In this document: positions 12,263-22,569 of the stretch, piece after piece
How the letters are laid out: each line of letters starts with the position of its first letter
Position numbering within the stretch: the first letter of the stretch is position 1
Assembly (NCBI GenBank): GCA_963682175.1
Contig: OY821786.1
Span: forward strand, 26,992,501-27,056,500
Direction of reading: 5' to 3'
DNA length: 64,000 bases
From: Triglochin maritima
Lineage: Eukaryota > Streptophyta > Magnoliopsida > Alismatales > Juncaginaceae
Program-made: the position numbers and the translations under genes
Notes under the pieces: model-generated
Databases searched by the model: none
Seen by the model: the letters and a program-made list of their open reading frames with translations, nothing else
Told to the model about the DNA's origin: nothing

Positions 12263-13030
12263 CCCACTTTTGAGGTTACCATTAGATTTCCATTGACAAA
12301 TGAATATGGTAACTTATTTTTGTACATAGTTATATTAAAAAAAGGGAAGTACAACAAAAGACTCCTTGAGTGAGCATTGATTGTTGTGGTGCCCAACCCT
12401 TGTGTATTTGGGCCCTATTTCTTTCACGTATTTGTCGTCCTTCCTTAGTATTTCATAGGTTTTGAGGGGAATTCAGGGTGGTGTCCATCAACATAACCAT
12501 GAACTTCCCTTTGTGCTTCACGTTGGTGAGATCTTTTCTTTTTCATGCATAACTCCGTGTAGTATCATGTTTCCATTCGTTGAGGACAATGCATGAAGTA
12601 AGTGTGGGGGTGTTTTACGTGTGCACATAGTCGAGTCATTTTCTTTTTGTTTTGTTTTGTGTACATTGTTAGGGTCATGTGATTGTGCTGCATTTAAGAT
12701 CGATATATCTACTTGCCATGATCCTTGGGTGACTTGTCTTCTTCGGCTTACCTTGTGCTTTAAATTTTCACATTTCTTTTAAAATCTTCATGTGTTTGTG
12801 AAAGAAAATGTTTTGTGGGTTTTGCGTGTGTTTAGCATGTGCGAAACCGTTTTGAGGCAAAGTAAAAATAAAGCTCCCAAAATTTTCTTGAACATGATGC
12901 ATTAGGATATCTAGTATACCGACTTTAGGTTTTATTTATTCGTAAAGATGCACCCCGGTTTTCCCTCGGGGGGCAAGTAATCATAAGGTTTCAGTACTCA
13001 AACAAATAAAGAGGTCCACCCTGAGCCTAG
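12263..13030 (+). other. 3' noncoding region of element B, first part
   Basis: Matches the noncoding region after the A ORF (17237 on). It ends with CCTAG (13026-13030), which is duplicated at 20442-20446 after A and marks the insertion point of A. No gene seen. Confidence 0.7.
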
Positions 13031-13155
13031 TGATTGACATCATTTCATGCTTATATTTGTACCTTATATCCATTATCTTACACCTAAGCAATGCTATGTG
13101 ACGAGTTTTATGTTTAGTTTTCAGAAATAAAGAGGTTTGAAGAGAAGAGCCATGA

Positions 13156-13260
13156 AAGGACCCAAAAGCAGGAAAAAAGGATCTAATTGTGAGACCTGGG
13201 GACCAAGATGCAAGGGGGAAGGACCTGATCGTAAGACAGAAGGACCTAAGAGCAAAACAG
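13156..13260 (+). repeat. Degenerate U3 tandem repeats (GGACC...GCAA units)
   Basis: About five loose units of 20-27 bp built on 'aaggacctaat.gcaa' (ggaccc aaaagca, ggatctaattgtga, ggaccaagatgcaa, ggacctgatcgtaa, ggacctaagagcaa). The same kind of units occupies U3 of the other family-1 LTRs and of family 2 (4970-5165 minus, 60685-60905 plus). Role unknown; the position upstream of the dyad and TATA suggests a promoter element. Confidence 0.6.
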
Positions 13261-13398
13261 GAAACTCCACACCATCATGAGGAGTATTTTGTCAATTCGA
13301 TTCGGGTCGGAGCTCCACTAAACCAACCAGATGCATCTAAGACCAAGAAACACTTCAAGAAAAGCCCACAAAGAAAACCAGACGGATCTAAACCTTAT

Positions 13399-13440
13399 AG
13401 ACCGCCAATTGGCGGTCTGGAACCGCTAATTGGCGGTCCA
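13399..13440 (+). promoter_or_regulatory. U3 palindromic dyad, 20-bp perfect palindrome plus a second half-copy
   Basis: AGACCGCCAATTGGCGGTCT (13399-13418) is a perfect 20-bp palindrome, followed at once by a near copy (AACCGCTAATTGGCGGTCC). Each arm contains CCAAT. It lies about 120 bp upstream of the TATA box and recurs in the A 3' LTR, D (3007-3024), H (56985-57002) and B. A regulatory role is inferred from position and conservation only. Confidence 0.55.
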
Positions 13441-13558
13441 GTTAGCCCAGAATCCATCTAGTTTTCTGTAGCACGTGTATTAGTGTATTCTTAGTGTATT
13501 TTTGGTATTGGTTTAGTCCCACATCGGGGGATTGTCCCGGATTAGCTTTTTCCATGCT

Positions 13559-13566
13559 TATAAATA
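13559..13566 (+). promoter_or_regulatory. TATA box of the element A LTR promoter
   Basis: TATAAATA, present at the equivalent place in every family-1 and family-2 LTR read here (minus-strand copies at 2879-2886, 4643-4650 and 56857-56864; plus copy in the A 3' LTR at 19408-19415). Confidence 0.75.
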
Positions 13567-14542
13567 GAACTCTTCACCTTCCATTGTAATTACCCATTGC
13601 TTGGTGGCATTCTCTCTACTAAGGAGTGAGCCTTGAAGCAAAAACTCAAGGTGGAGAAGAATGCTACCTTCAATGTGAGTCATTTTGTTAATAAAATAAT
13701 TCTTCTAGTTTCTTTAAATCTTGTCTTTTAATTTGTGCATGTTTGTTTAGTCTTTCCTTTCCTTTTATGTTTCTTTAATGCTTCTTGCCTTCTTAGTTAA
13801 CTTTCATTTCAGTATTATGCTTTCTTTGCTTAGTCTAATCAGTAGTGTAATGAGTAGTGAGTAGTTCCATCCCCATTTGGGGGGTGGAGAAATATGTGAT
13901 ATAATCATGTAGTGTATTAAGTGTGTGTTATTTTTATCCCTTGAGCTTTATATGATTTCCATAACCATCTAATGGGTCTCCACTCCTATCTTTGATAAGC
14001 TAATGCTCTTGAATGAAGCTTAGCTTATGCTTTGATTAGTGGACCTATTTTATGGGGAATGATAAGGTTAGGATATAGATGAAGTTAATGTTGGAAACAC
14101 AATTTGTAGTGTATGTGCTCTTGTTGCCTTTACCTTAGCTAATGTCTTGTATGTTTTAATGATGTAGTGAAATCTTAATTCATGTAGAGGCATAGTAGGG
14201 TATAGTCTTTATACTTGAGTTCATGTAGCTTCATTCCAATTAATGTCTTGTATGTTTTAATGATGTAGTGAAATCTTAATTCATGTAGAGGCAAAGTTGG
14301 ATGTAGTTTTATGATTTCATGCACTACATGTTGTGAGGAGCTTAATGAACACACACACACACTTCTTTATGTTCACATTATTTCTCTACCCCCTTTGGGG
14401 TTTAGTTTTCTTGCTTTTCTTCCATTTCCATTTGCACCTTAGTGTAGTTTAGTGTAACCAACCTTTCTTCCCTTTCTTTACCTCTCGCCTTCGAACAAAC
14501 CAAGTGTCGACACACCTCCCAGTGGACGACCCGTATTTGCCA

Positions 14543-14556
14543 CCGCTTCAACGCGG
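14543..14556 (+). promoter_or_regulatory. Conserved U5 RNA hairpin
   Basis: CCGC-ttcaac-GCGG just upstream of the invariant 'cgtgcacttgcgg' near the LTR end. Other LTRs pair as CGTC/GACG (4114-4127, 49621-49634, 61732-61745) or TGTC/GACA (32589-32602) around a loop that starts TTCA or TTTA. Paired changes on both sides argue for a selected stem in the element RNA. Confidence 0.65.
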
Positions 14557-14600
14557 CCGTGCACTTGCGGTTAAATATAAAACGAGATCAATCAAGTTTT

Positions 14601-14617
14601 TGGCGCCGTTGCCGGGG
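14601..14617 (+). other. Primer-binding site of element A, perfect tRNA-Asp match
   Basis: TGGCGCCGTTGCCGGGG is the exact complement of the 3' end (with CCA) of plant tRNA-Asp. This primer choice is characteristic of Athila-lineage gypsy elements. Confidence 0.9.
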
Positions 14618-15724
14618 AGGTGCTCTGTCCAGACCTTGGTTTGGACGATTCGAGGGGTTTTTGATTTTTTGTTTCCAGTTTTGTTTAGTTTCAGGGAACT
14701 AGAACATCAAGGGGAAGCTACTGGGAAAGTTGGAGCAAAAGAATCCACAAAGGGACCGCCAATCAGCGGTTGCAAACCGCCAATTGGCGGCCTGGTGAGG
14801 TCTGCCTCCTCTCAAATTTCTTCTGGTGGTTTATTGCTTTACTTTAGTTATCTGGGAGCCCAATTGTGCATGTTGTGATCTTTAGTTTGCTCCCAGATTT
14901 AATTTCAATCCCCTTTAATCAACTTGGACCATAAAACTCAAAGCAAAAGATTAGACTTCTTGCCATCTAGGTCATGCACCATTGGTAGACCTTGCATGCA
15001 TTTGTCTTTTCTTTGCTTTACATTTTGTCGTTGATTGCTGGCGTGAGGTACGTGCACCCCGATCTCTCATTCATGCATGTTTCGATCATGCATTAGTTAG
15101 TAAGGTGCATCGGGACAAGAGTGAGTTGAGCGTTTGATTGGAGTGATTGATTGCTAGATTTAAGCTCAAAACGCTACTAAGGAGGGGTTGTCCCATAAAA
15201 GATAAGGTGGGGGATTTCATCACCCTTTCCTTGGCCCCAAAAACCACTCTTAATAAAGCCTTAACTAAAAGCAAGTAGACATTGGCCCTAGGATTGCGGG
15301 CGCACTAGGAGAGTAATCTAGTTGAGACCGTCATGACCTGATCGGCGTTGCCTACCTTGTCGATAGTAGGAGGTACTGGATCTCCGGATCTGGTATCACT
15401 TGCTGGGCATTGTGGTCCTCGTTGTAGGGAGGTGAGGCGTGTCGAGGCTAGTGACCTCGAAGTTAGGCGTCGTCTAGCCTAAGGACCCATTGCCTTACAT
15501 TGTTTGAGCCATGCTTGCTAGTTAGGCTTCTACCTTCACCCTGTACCCTCGCTAGCTCTAGGGATTCTTCCCTTCTCCTCTGAGTCATCTTCTTCTCACC
15601 TTCTTCTACGTTATAGTCTCCTCCCCTTTACACTCTCTGTTAGCGTTTTAGGGTCGAGTCGAGCACTTTTTGCGAGCTTAGCCTCGTGGTGGTGAGAGTG
15701 ATCGACTCGAGAGTTTTTCTTGAG
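14618..15724 (+). other. 5' leader of element A with palindromes at 14754-14790
   Basis: 1.1 kb untranslated leader. Two inverted repeats lie 137-173 nt past the primer site: CCGCCAATCAGCGG (14756-14769) and the perfect 14-bp palindrome CCGCCAATTGGCGG (14777-14790). They repeat the U3 dyad motif but would be in the genomic RNA, where retroelements keep dimerisation and packaging signals. A short ORF that spans the LTR end and this leader is not conserved and is not called. Confidence 0.65.
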
Positions 15725-17236
15725 ATGGATGGTTACATGGGCGACCATCCATATCATTGTTGGGACCAGGACGATTCTCCCTGGTACTCCGGACCCATGC
15801 AACCTGGGGTGGCTCAGACTAACACCCCGTATGGTTGGGATGATCGCAATTTTGTGACTGAGCAGTCTTTATATTGGGGTAACATGAGAGAGGCACCGAC
15901 TGCTAGACCACAATCTAGTTATGCCGGATCATATGCTGGTCAACAAACTGAGACATTACAACAAACTTTGGCCTCTTTCATGCGTATGGCAGACGACATG
16001 AGTGCCCCGGTGGCTCCAGTAGCCGTACCGTGCGACTGTTGTGGGTTGAGTGGTCATGTTATCGGGGAATGTCCTTATGTTCCCCCTGAGCCTGAGTATG
16101 AGCACACATTTTCCCAAAATGCTCATTATGACCATTACGCATCCGCGTACAACCCGAGAGTGATGGATTCATGGGGAGACAAATCTTATCCAAATTCTTA
16201 TACCTCATTTTCACCCCCGTATCCTCCTCCCGAATACCCAGAATTCTACCAACACCCCACTCCAAATCATTGGACTCATTCTCAGCCCATCAACACCCAA
16301 CCCCAAAATTTCCCAAGCTCTGACTTGGACCTCACTGTTGACCCCAAATGTGATTCCTTAAAACAAACCCTCCAAACATTCATGGAAACCACTCAAACTT
16401 TATTGAAGTCCAACTTGAATTCCTTGCAAAATATGGAATTGCAAGTGAGTCAAATGACACAACAATTCCATGAACGCGAGGAGGGTCACCTTTCTTGGCA
16501 ACATGAGGATTCATCTTTTGATATCGAACCACCACCACATCCACAAATTCAAAGCACAACCTTTCAAAGTCAAACTCCTAGTCAACCTGAGGGACTTGGG
16601 GTTTCAATTCACGATCACTTAGTGGAGGATTCGATTCAAATTGAGAATAACTTGGACCAGTTCTATTATGAGTCGGCACAGGATTGTGCCTTACCTTTTT
16701 GTCCCGTGGCCCTTGAGCCACACGATCTTATTGTTGTACCTCCTAAGGACTCACCTCTGGTGGAGCAAGAGCTCCCTAGTACCCTCAACTTCAAACAACC
16801 TGATGAGAGTTTGCCTCTCACTATTGTTCCTGATCATCTTGGAAATGATGGAACATCAAACAACCACATTGCTCATGAGGGTATTAGGAGTTCCTTGGAG
16901 GATACCTTGGGTATGAGACCCACTTCCTGTTCTCCTGGTGAGTTGGACATGCATAACGAGGTGCTTGACCTCGTTCCGACCCACCAGCCTGTTGGTTGGA
17001 GAGTTTGGATTGATGATCATAACTTCAGTTCCGCAACGGGAGATATTTTTCTTCCGTTGCCCCTTATTCCCCAAACTCTTGAGAGGTTCAAGCTCTTTCA
17101 GTTTGATCCTTTGAATGAGACGCCTTTGCGTCCAATTCATGAACCTCTCGTTTCATCTGGTGCTCTTTGTGAAGGGGGCCCACGCATGCGTATTCTGGCC
17201 CCGCGTGGTGTCATGTTCCCTTTCCAAGTGCATTGA
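15725..17236 (+). CDS. Capsid-less Gag-like protein with CCHC zinc knuckle (503 aa)
   Basis: The only intact ORF of element A. The ATG at 15725 (MDGYMGDHPYHCW) is chosen because the same start is found in B, G and H; the frame is open a further 13 codons upstream without ATG. Order: Trp/Tyr-rich N terminus (1-30); CCHC knuckle at 103-116 (C103, C106, H111, C116), a nucleic-acid-binding fold of retroelement nucleocapsids; a Pro/Tyr-rich stretch (about 119-185); a heptad-like helix rich in Leu/Met/Gln (about 209-255, ending HEREEG); a long acidic C-terminal half with no recognised fold. From knowledge of plant gypsy Gags, knuckle + YNP-type linker + 'LxxTLQxFMxxTQ...QVxQ...EREEG' is the region after the capsid. 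The capsid domain itself is missing. Whether the protein helps packaging or interferes with a partner is unknown. It is conserved, though broken, in B, C, G and H. Confidence 0.75.
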   Translation: MDGYMGDHPYHCWDQDDSPWYSGPMQPGVAQTNTPYGWDDRNFVTEQSLYWGNMREAPTARPQSSYAGSYAGQQTETLQQTLASFMRMADDMSAPVAPVAVPCDCCGLSGHVIGECPYVPPEPEYEHTFSQNAHYDHYASAYNPRVMDSWGDKSYPNSYTSFSPPYPPPEYPEFYQHPTPNHWTHSQPINTQPQNFPSSDLDLTVDPKCDSLKQTLQTFMETTQTLLKSNLNSLQNMELQVSQMTQQFHEREEGHLSWQHEDSSFDIEPPPHPQIQSTTFQSQTPSQPEGLGVSIHDHLVEDSIQIENNLDQFYYESAQDCALPFCPVALEPHDLIVVPPKDSPLVEQELPSTLNFKQPDESLPLTIVPDHLGNDGTSNNHIAHEGIRSSLEDTLGMRPTSCSPGELDMHNEVLDLVPTHQPVGWRVWIDDHNFSSATGDIFLPLPLIPQTLERFKLFQFDPLNETPLRPIHEPLVSSGALCEGGPRMRILAPRGVMFPFQVH

Positions 17237-18879
17237 CCCACTCTTGAGGTTCCCATTTGATGTCTTTTGACAAATGAAGATGGGAACTTATGTTTGTACA
17301 TAGTTATATAAAAAAAACAAAAAAAAACAAAAAAAAGAGAAAAAAAAGTACAATAAAAGACTCCTTCAGTGAGCATTGATTGTTGTGAGCCCCAACACTT
17401 GTGTATTTGGGCTCCATTTCTTTCACGTATTTGTATCCCTTCTTTAGCATCTCACAGGTTTTGAGGGAATTCGGGTTATGTCCATCAACATGACCTTGCA
17501 CTTCCCTTTGTACTTCATGTTGGTGAGATCTCTCCTTTTTATGCATCAATCCATGTAGTATCTTGCTTGCATTCATTGAGGACAATGCATGAAGTAGGTG
17601 TGGGGGGTGTTTTACGTGTGTACATAGTCGAGTCTTTTTCCTTTGATTTTGTTTTCTTTTGTTTGCATTGTTAGGGTCATGATAGTGTGCTGCATTTAAT
17701 ATCGATATATCTGCTTGCCATGATCCTTGGGTGACTTGTCTTCTTTTGCTTGCCTAGTGCTTCAAAATTTTCACATTTCTTTCAAAATCTTCATGTGTTT
17801 TCGAAAGAAAATGTTTTGTGGGTTTTGCGTGTGTTTAGCATGTGCAAAACCGTTGAGAGGCAAAGTAAAAAGAAAGCTCCCAAAATTGTCTTGAACTTGA
17901 TGCATTAGGATATCTAATACGTGGCTTTAGGATTTATCGAGTCGTTAGGATGCACCCCAGTTTTCCCTTGGGTGTGAGTAATCAGTGGGTTTCAGTGCTC
18001 AAACATTTAAAGAAGTCCACCCTGAACCTAGTGAGTCAAATAATTCGTGTTTGTTAGTTTAGGAAGTTTGTTGTAGTCAAGGGCCCTTAATATCTTTTTG
18101 TGAAACTTAAGTGTAGGGGTTTTGGTTCCCATGTAGATAAATGAATAAATAAGTGGTGTTCTCTCTTCTCGCACGGCTCCTATCACTCGGGAAAGTAGGT
18201 CTGAGGGGACTTTGTGCCTGGTGCTTTCGAGACATCTGACTTGGGATGCACCGACCGAACTCCCGTTACACGGGTGGTAGGGATCGCCCTATGTGGAGAT
18301 TTGGGGGAAGGTGTACGTGATAGTGTAAGTCCTCATTGGCAATGATGCACGAAACCTGACCCTGGGAGAATCAAACACCAACAAATAAATGCTCCAAAGA
18401 AAAAGAAAAAAAAAGGAAGAAAAGAAAATGAAAAAAAAGAAAAGAAAAGAAGAGTCAAATAAGAACCAAAATGGACTTTGCACTTTGTTTCACATTCAGA
18501 AGTTAAGGTTGCCCATGTCTTTCACTTAATTCCTTAGTTAACTCTCACGAATAACTCATTAGGCTAGGTGTGTGGACTGATTACATATATAGAGTCGACC
18601 CGTAGTATTACCGCATTCCATGATCGACAAAATAAGTCCAACGAGTCGTGTAGCTAGATTGATTAATGCATCTTGTTCGGATTTTGTGGGTATATCCGCT
18701 GAAAACCCTCAGGAGACACCACTCCTCCTCCTTGGCAACAAGGAGGTTTAACGGCTTGTTGCACGTGCTAAGTGCAACCGTGATTCCTACGAAAGTGAGT
18801 TAGGATTTCTTGTTTTTCGTATGCTTTTTCCTTTCTTTGTTTTGCTCGAGACTAGCAAAAACTTAGGTGTGGGGGTATT
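17237..18879 (+). other. 3' noncoding region of element A
   Basis: 1.6 kb without a supported gene. It contains an A-rich tract (17310-17350) and a purine-rich tract (about 18395-18455), both also present in other family-1 copies (T-rich on plus in minus-strand H near 57797-57830). It ends with the G-rich run 'gtgtgggggtattt' next to the 3' LTR, the likely polypurine tract for plus-strand priming, though less pure than usual. Confidence 0.65.
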
Positions 18880-20441
18880 TGATTGACATCATTTCATGCT
18901 TATATTTGTACCTTATATCCATTATCTTACACCTAAGCAATGCTATGTGACGAGTTTTATGTTTAGTTTTCAGAAATAAAGAGGTTTGAAGAGAAGAGCC
19001 ATGAAAGGACCCAAAAGCAAGAAAAAAGGATCTAATTGTGAGACCTGGGGACCAAGATGCAAGGGGGAAGGACCTGATCGTAAGACAGAAGGACCTAAGA
19101 GCAAAACAGGAAACTCCACACCATCATGAGGAGTATTTTGTCAATTCGATTCGGGTCGGAGCTCCACTAAACCAACCAGATGCATCTAAGACCAAGAAAC
19201 ACTTCAAGAAAAGCCCACAAAGAAAACCAGACGGATCTAAACCTTATAGACCGCCAATTGGCGGTCTGGAACCGCTAATTGGCGGTCCATTTAGCCCAGA
19301 ATCCATCTAGTTTTCTGTAGCACGTGTATTAGTGTATTCTTAGTGTATTTTTGGTATTGGTTTAGTCCCACATCGGGGGATTGTCCCGGATTAGCTTTTT
19401 CCATGCTTATAAATAGAACTCTTCACCTTCCATTGTAATTACCCATTGCTTGGTGGCATTCTCTCTACTAAGGAGTGAGCCTTGAAGCAAAAACTCAAGG
19501 TGGAGAAGAATGCTACCTTCAATGTGAGTCATTTTGTTAATAAAATAATTCTTCTAGTTTCTTTAAATCTTGTCTTTTAATTTGTGCATGTTTGTTTAGT
19601 CTTTCCTTTCCTTTTATGTTTCTTTAATGCTTCTTGCCTTCTTAGTTAACTTTCATTTCAGTATTATGCTTTCTTTGCTTAGTCTAATCAGTAGTGTAAT
19701 GAGTAGTGAGTAGTTCCATCCCCATTTGGGGGGTGGAGAAATATGTGATATAATCATGTAGTGTATTAAGTGTGTGTTATTTTTATCCCTTGAGCTTTAT
19801 ATGATTTCCATAACCATCTAATGGGTCTCCACTCCTATCTTTGATAAGCTAATGCTCTTGAATGAAGCTTAGCTTATGCTTTGATTAGTGGACCTATTTT
19901 ATGGGGAATGATAAGGTTAGGATATGGATGAAGTTAATGTTGGAAACACAATTTGTAGTGTATGTGCTCTTGTTGCCTTTACCTTAGCTAATGTCTTGTA
20001 TGTTTTAATGATGTAGTGAAATCTTAATTCATGTAGAGGCATAGTAGGGTATAGTCTTTATACTTGAGTTCATGTAGCTTCATTCCAATTAATGTCTTGT
20101 ATGTTTTAATGATGTAGTGAAATCTTAATTCATGTAGAGGCAAAGTTGGATGTAGTTTTATGATTTCATGCACTACATGTTGTGAGGAGCTTAATGAACA
20201 CACACACACTTCTTTATGTTCACATTATTTCTCTACCCCCTTTGGGGTTTAGTTTTCTTGCTTTTCTTCCATTTCCATTTGCACCTTAGTGTAGTTTAGT
20301 GTAACCAACCTTTCTTCCCTTTCTTTACCTCTCGCCTTCGAACAAACCAAGTGTCGACACACCTCCCAGTGGACGACCCGTATTTGCCACCGCTTCAACG
20401 CGGCCGTGCACTTGCGGTTAAATATAAAACGAGATCAATCA
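18880..20441 (+). repeat. 3' LTR of element A
   Basis: 1562 bp, nearly identical to the 5' LTR. Visible differences: g/a near 13172/19020, g/t at the second dyad flank (gtccag/gtccat), a/g near 14077/19926, and one CA unit fewer near 20205. TATA at 19408-19415, U5 hairpin at 20390-20403. Followed by TSD CCTAG. Confidence 0.93.
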
Positions 20442-21303
20442 CCTAGTGAGTTGAATAATTCGTGTATGTTAATATAATGAAGTTTTTTGTAGTCAATGAC
20501 CCTTTAAGTCCTATTGTGAGACATTAAGTGTAGGGGTTTTGGTTCATGTGTAGATAATCAATAAGTGAGTAGGTGTTCTCTCTTCTCGTAAGGCTCCTAT
20601 CACTCGGGAAATTAGGTCTGAGGGGACTTTGTGCCTGGTGCTTTCGAGTCATCTGACTTGGGATGCACCGACCGAACTCCCGTTACACGGGTGGTATGGA
20701 TTGCCCTATATGGAGATGTGGGGAAAGGTGTACGCGATAGTGTAAGTCCTCATAGGCAATGATGCACGCAACCTGACCCTGAGAGAATTACACACCAACT
20801 AGTAAGAAAAAAAGGAAAAAAAGAGAAAGAAAAGAAGAACAAAAAGAAAGAAAAAAGGTAATGCAAATAAGAACCTTAATGGACTTTACACTTTGTATCA
20901 CTTGAGGAAGTTAAGGTTGTCCATGTCTTTCAATTAAGTCCTTAATTAACTTGCACGAATGATTCATTAGGTTAGGTGTGTGAACTGATTACATATATAA
21001 AGGCGGCTCGTAAAATTACCATATCCAATGATTGAAAAAAATGAGTCCATCGAGTCGAGTGCTAGGTTGAATAATGCATCTATCTTCGGATTTTGTGGGT
21101 ATATCCTCTGAAAACCCTCAGGAGACAACATTTTTCCTCCTCGGCAACCTAGAGGTTTAACAACTTGTTGCACGTGCTAAGTGCAACCGTGATTCCTACG
21201 AAAGTGAGTTAGAATTTCCCTGTTTTTCGCATGTTTCACTTTTCTTCATTTTCCTCTTTCCTTGTTTTGGTCGGGACTAGCAAAAGTTAGGTGTGCGGGT
21301 ATT
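20442..21303 (+). other. 3' noncoding region of element B, second part
   Basis: Continues B after A, starting with the second CCTAG. Matches the last part of the A internal region (18040-18879), including the purine-rich tract (20800-20860) and the 'tgtgcgggtattt' run before the LTR. No gene. Confidence 0.75.
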
Positions 21304-22127
21304 TGATTGACATCATATCATGCATACATTTGTGTCTTATATCCATTAACTTTCACCTAAACAATGCTACGTAACAATTTTAATGTTTAAGTTTCAGGAA
21401 TAAGCAGGTTTGAGGAGAAGAGGCATAAAAAGGACTCAAAAGCAAGGAAAATGACTAAGTTGCAAGACTTATCAACTAAGATGCAAGAGAGAAGGACCCG
21501 GATATAAACCCAAATGGACTAAGTAGCAAAATCAAGCACTCCACACCATCATGAGGAGTATTTTGGCAATTGGATTCGGGTCGCAACTCACACAACCGAT
21601 TAAGGTGCACTCCAGGAGAAGAAACAAAGCCACAAACAAGTCAGACAAAAGTGGGCCGGATCCAGGAGATCCAGACCACCAATTAGTGGTCTCAAACTGC
21701 CAATTGGTGGTCTATTTTCCTCCAGATGTGACCCGTCTTCTATCGGATGTGTATTACAATGTTTTATGTCCATTTATAGTATGCAATTAGTCTCATATCG
21801 GGGGATTGTCCCGGATTACCATTTCCATGCCTATAAATAGAACCCTTCCTCTCCTTTTGTATTCACTCATTGCTTGGTGGCATTCTCTCTACTTGGAGTA
21901 AAGCCTTGGAGCAAACAACTCAAGGTGGAGAAGAATGCTACTTGTGATGTGAGTCTTGTAAATTAAATAATTCTTCATAGTTTTATTAGTTTTATATTGT
22001 CTTTATTTTGATGCTTGCATGTTTAGTTTGTTTGTTTTCTTATCATAGTATAATTAGAATGTCTTCCTTTCTTTATATGGTTGTTAGATTAATAATGGGC
22101 CTATTTTATGGGGAATGATGAGGTTAG

Positions 22128-22569
22128 TGTTGGCTTTTTGCCTTAATCTATGTTTTGATGATTTAATCAACCTAAGCTTTCTGTAATTGAGCATACTTGC
22201 GCTAAAAACTACTGAAACACACATTAGGTTCCCTATAGAAGTCACACACAAAATTTCATATAATTTGGACTTCAATACATCACCCAAACTTAGACCGGAA
22301 AACACTAAACCAAAACCCGAACAGTCTGGCCACATTCGGTCGACCGAAATAGACCGTTCGGTCGACCGAGTGATCATATATCTTGTTAGTGTTTTACTGC
22401 CCTAGTTCGGTCGATCGTCTAGACCTTCTCGGTCGACCGAGCAACAACAAATTTCTGACCGTTTGTTTTGTCGTATATACCCAACGGTCGTATTCGTATT
22501 ATCTCCATATACCCCAAATACATTTAGTGTATCGGTCGACCGAGGACCTTGTTCGGTCGACCGAACTTA
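22128..22569 (+). repeat. 5' part of the J 5' LTR (not inverted)
   Basis: Matches the right LTR from TGTTGGC to '...tcgaccgaactta', where the inversion begins. About 130 bp near the start (the 'gtagcgtagcacac...' stretch of the right LTR) are absent. Contains CGGTCGACCG-type palindromes from 22337 to 22565. Confidence 0.8.

Larger units (their letters stand above)
13031..14594 (+). repeat. 5' LTR of element A
   Basis: Begins TGATTGACATCATTTCATGC and ends ...GAGATCAATCA (TGATTGA/TCAATCA terminal inverted repeat). Order inside: degenerate GGACC/GCAA repeats (13156-13260), GC-rich dyad (13399-13440), TATA box (13559-13566), U5 hairpin (14543-14556), then the end. The promoter and leader transcription start are therefore expected near 13590. 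Confidence 0.93.
13031..20441 (+). mobile_element. Element A: young, complete, non-autonomous family-1 LTR retrotransposon
   Basis: 7411 bp inserted in B with a perfect TSD CCTAG (13026-13030 and 20442-20446). The 5' LTR (1564 bp) and 3' LTR (1562 bp) differ by about three substitutions and one CA-repeat unit. The primer site is a perfect 17-nt tRNA-Asp match, and one long ORF is intact. There is no capsid, protease, reverse transcriptase, RNase H or integrase, so any movement needed proteins from another element. Its insertion inside a visibly older copy of the same family, with that copy's own LTRs much more diverged, shows repeated bursts of this family. Confidence 0.93.

Noticed and set aside
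14175..14360. Identical 61-aa minus ORFs at 14175 and 20024
   Set aside because: They are the same position in the two LTRs of A and contain no domain; their identity follows from LTR identity.
14504..14878. 124-aa ORF spanning the A LTR end, primer site and leader
   Set aside because: It crosses the primer site and is not kept in B or D; chance open frame.
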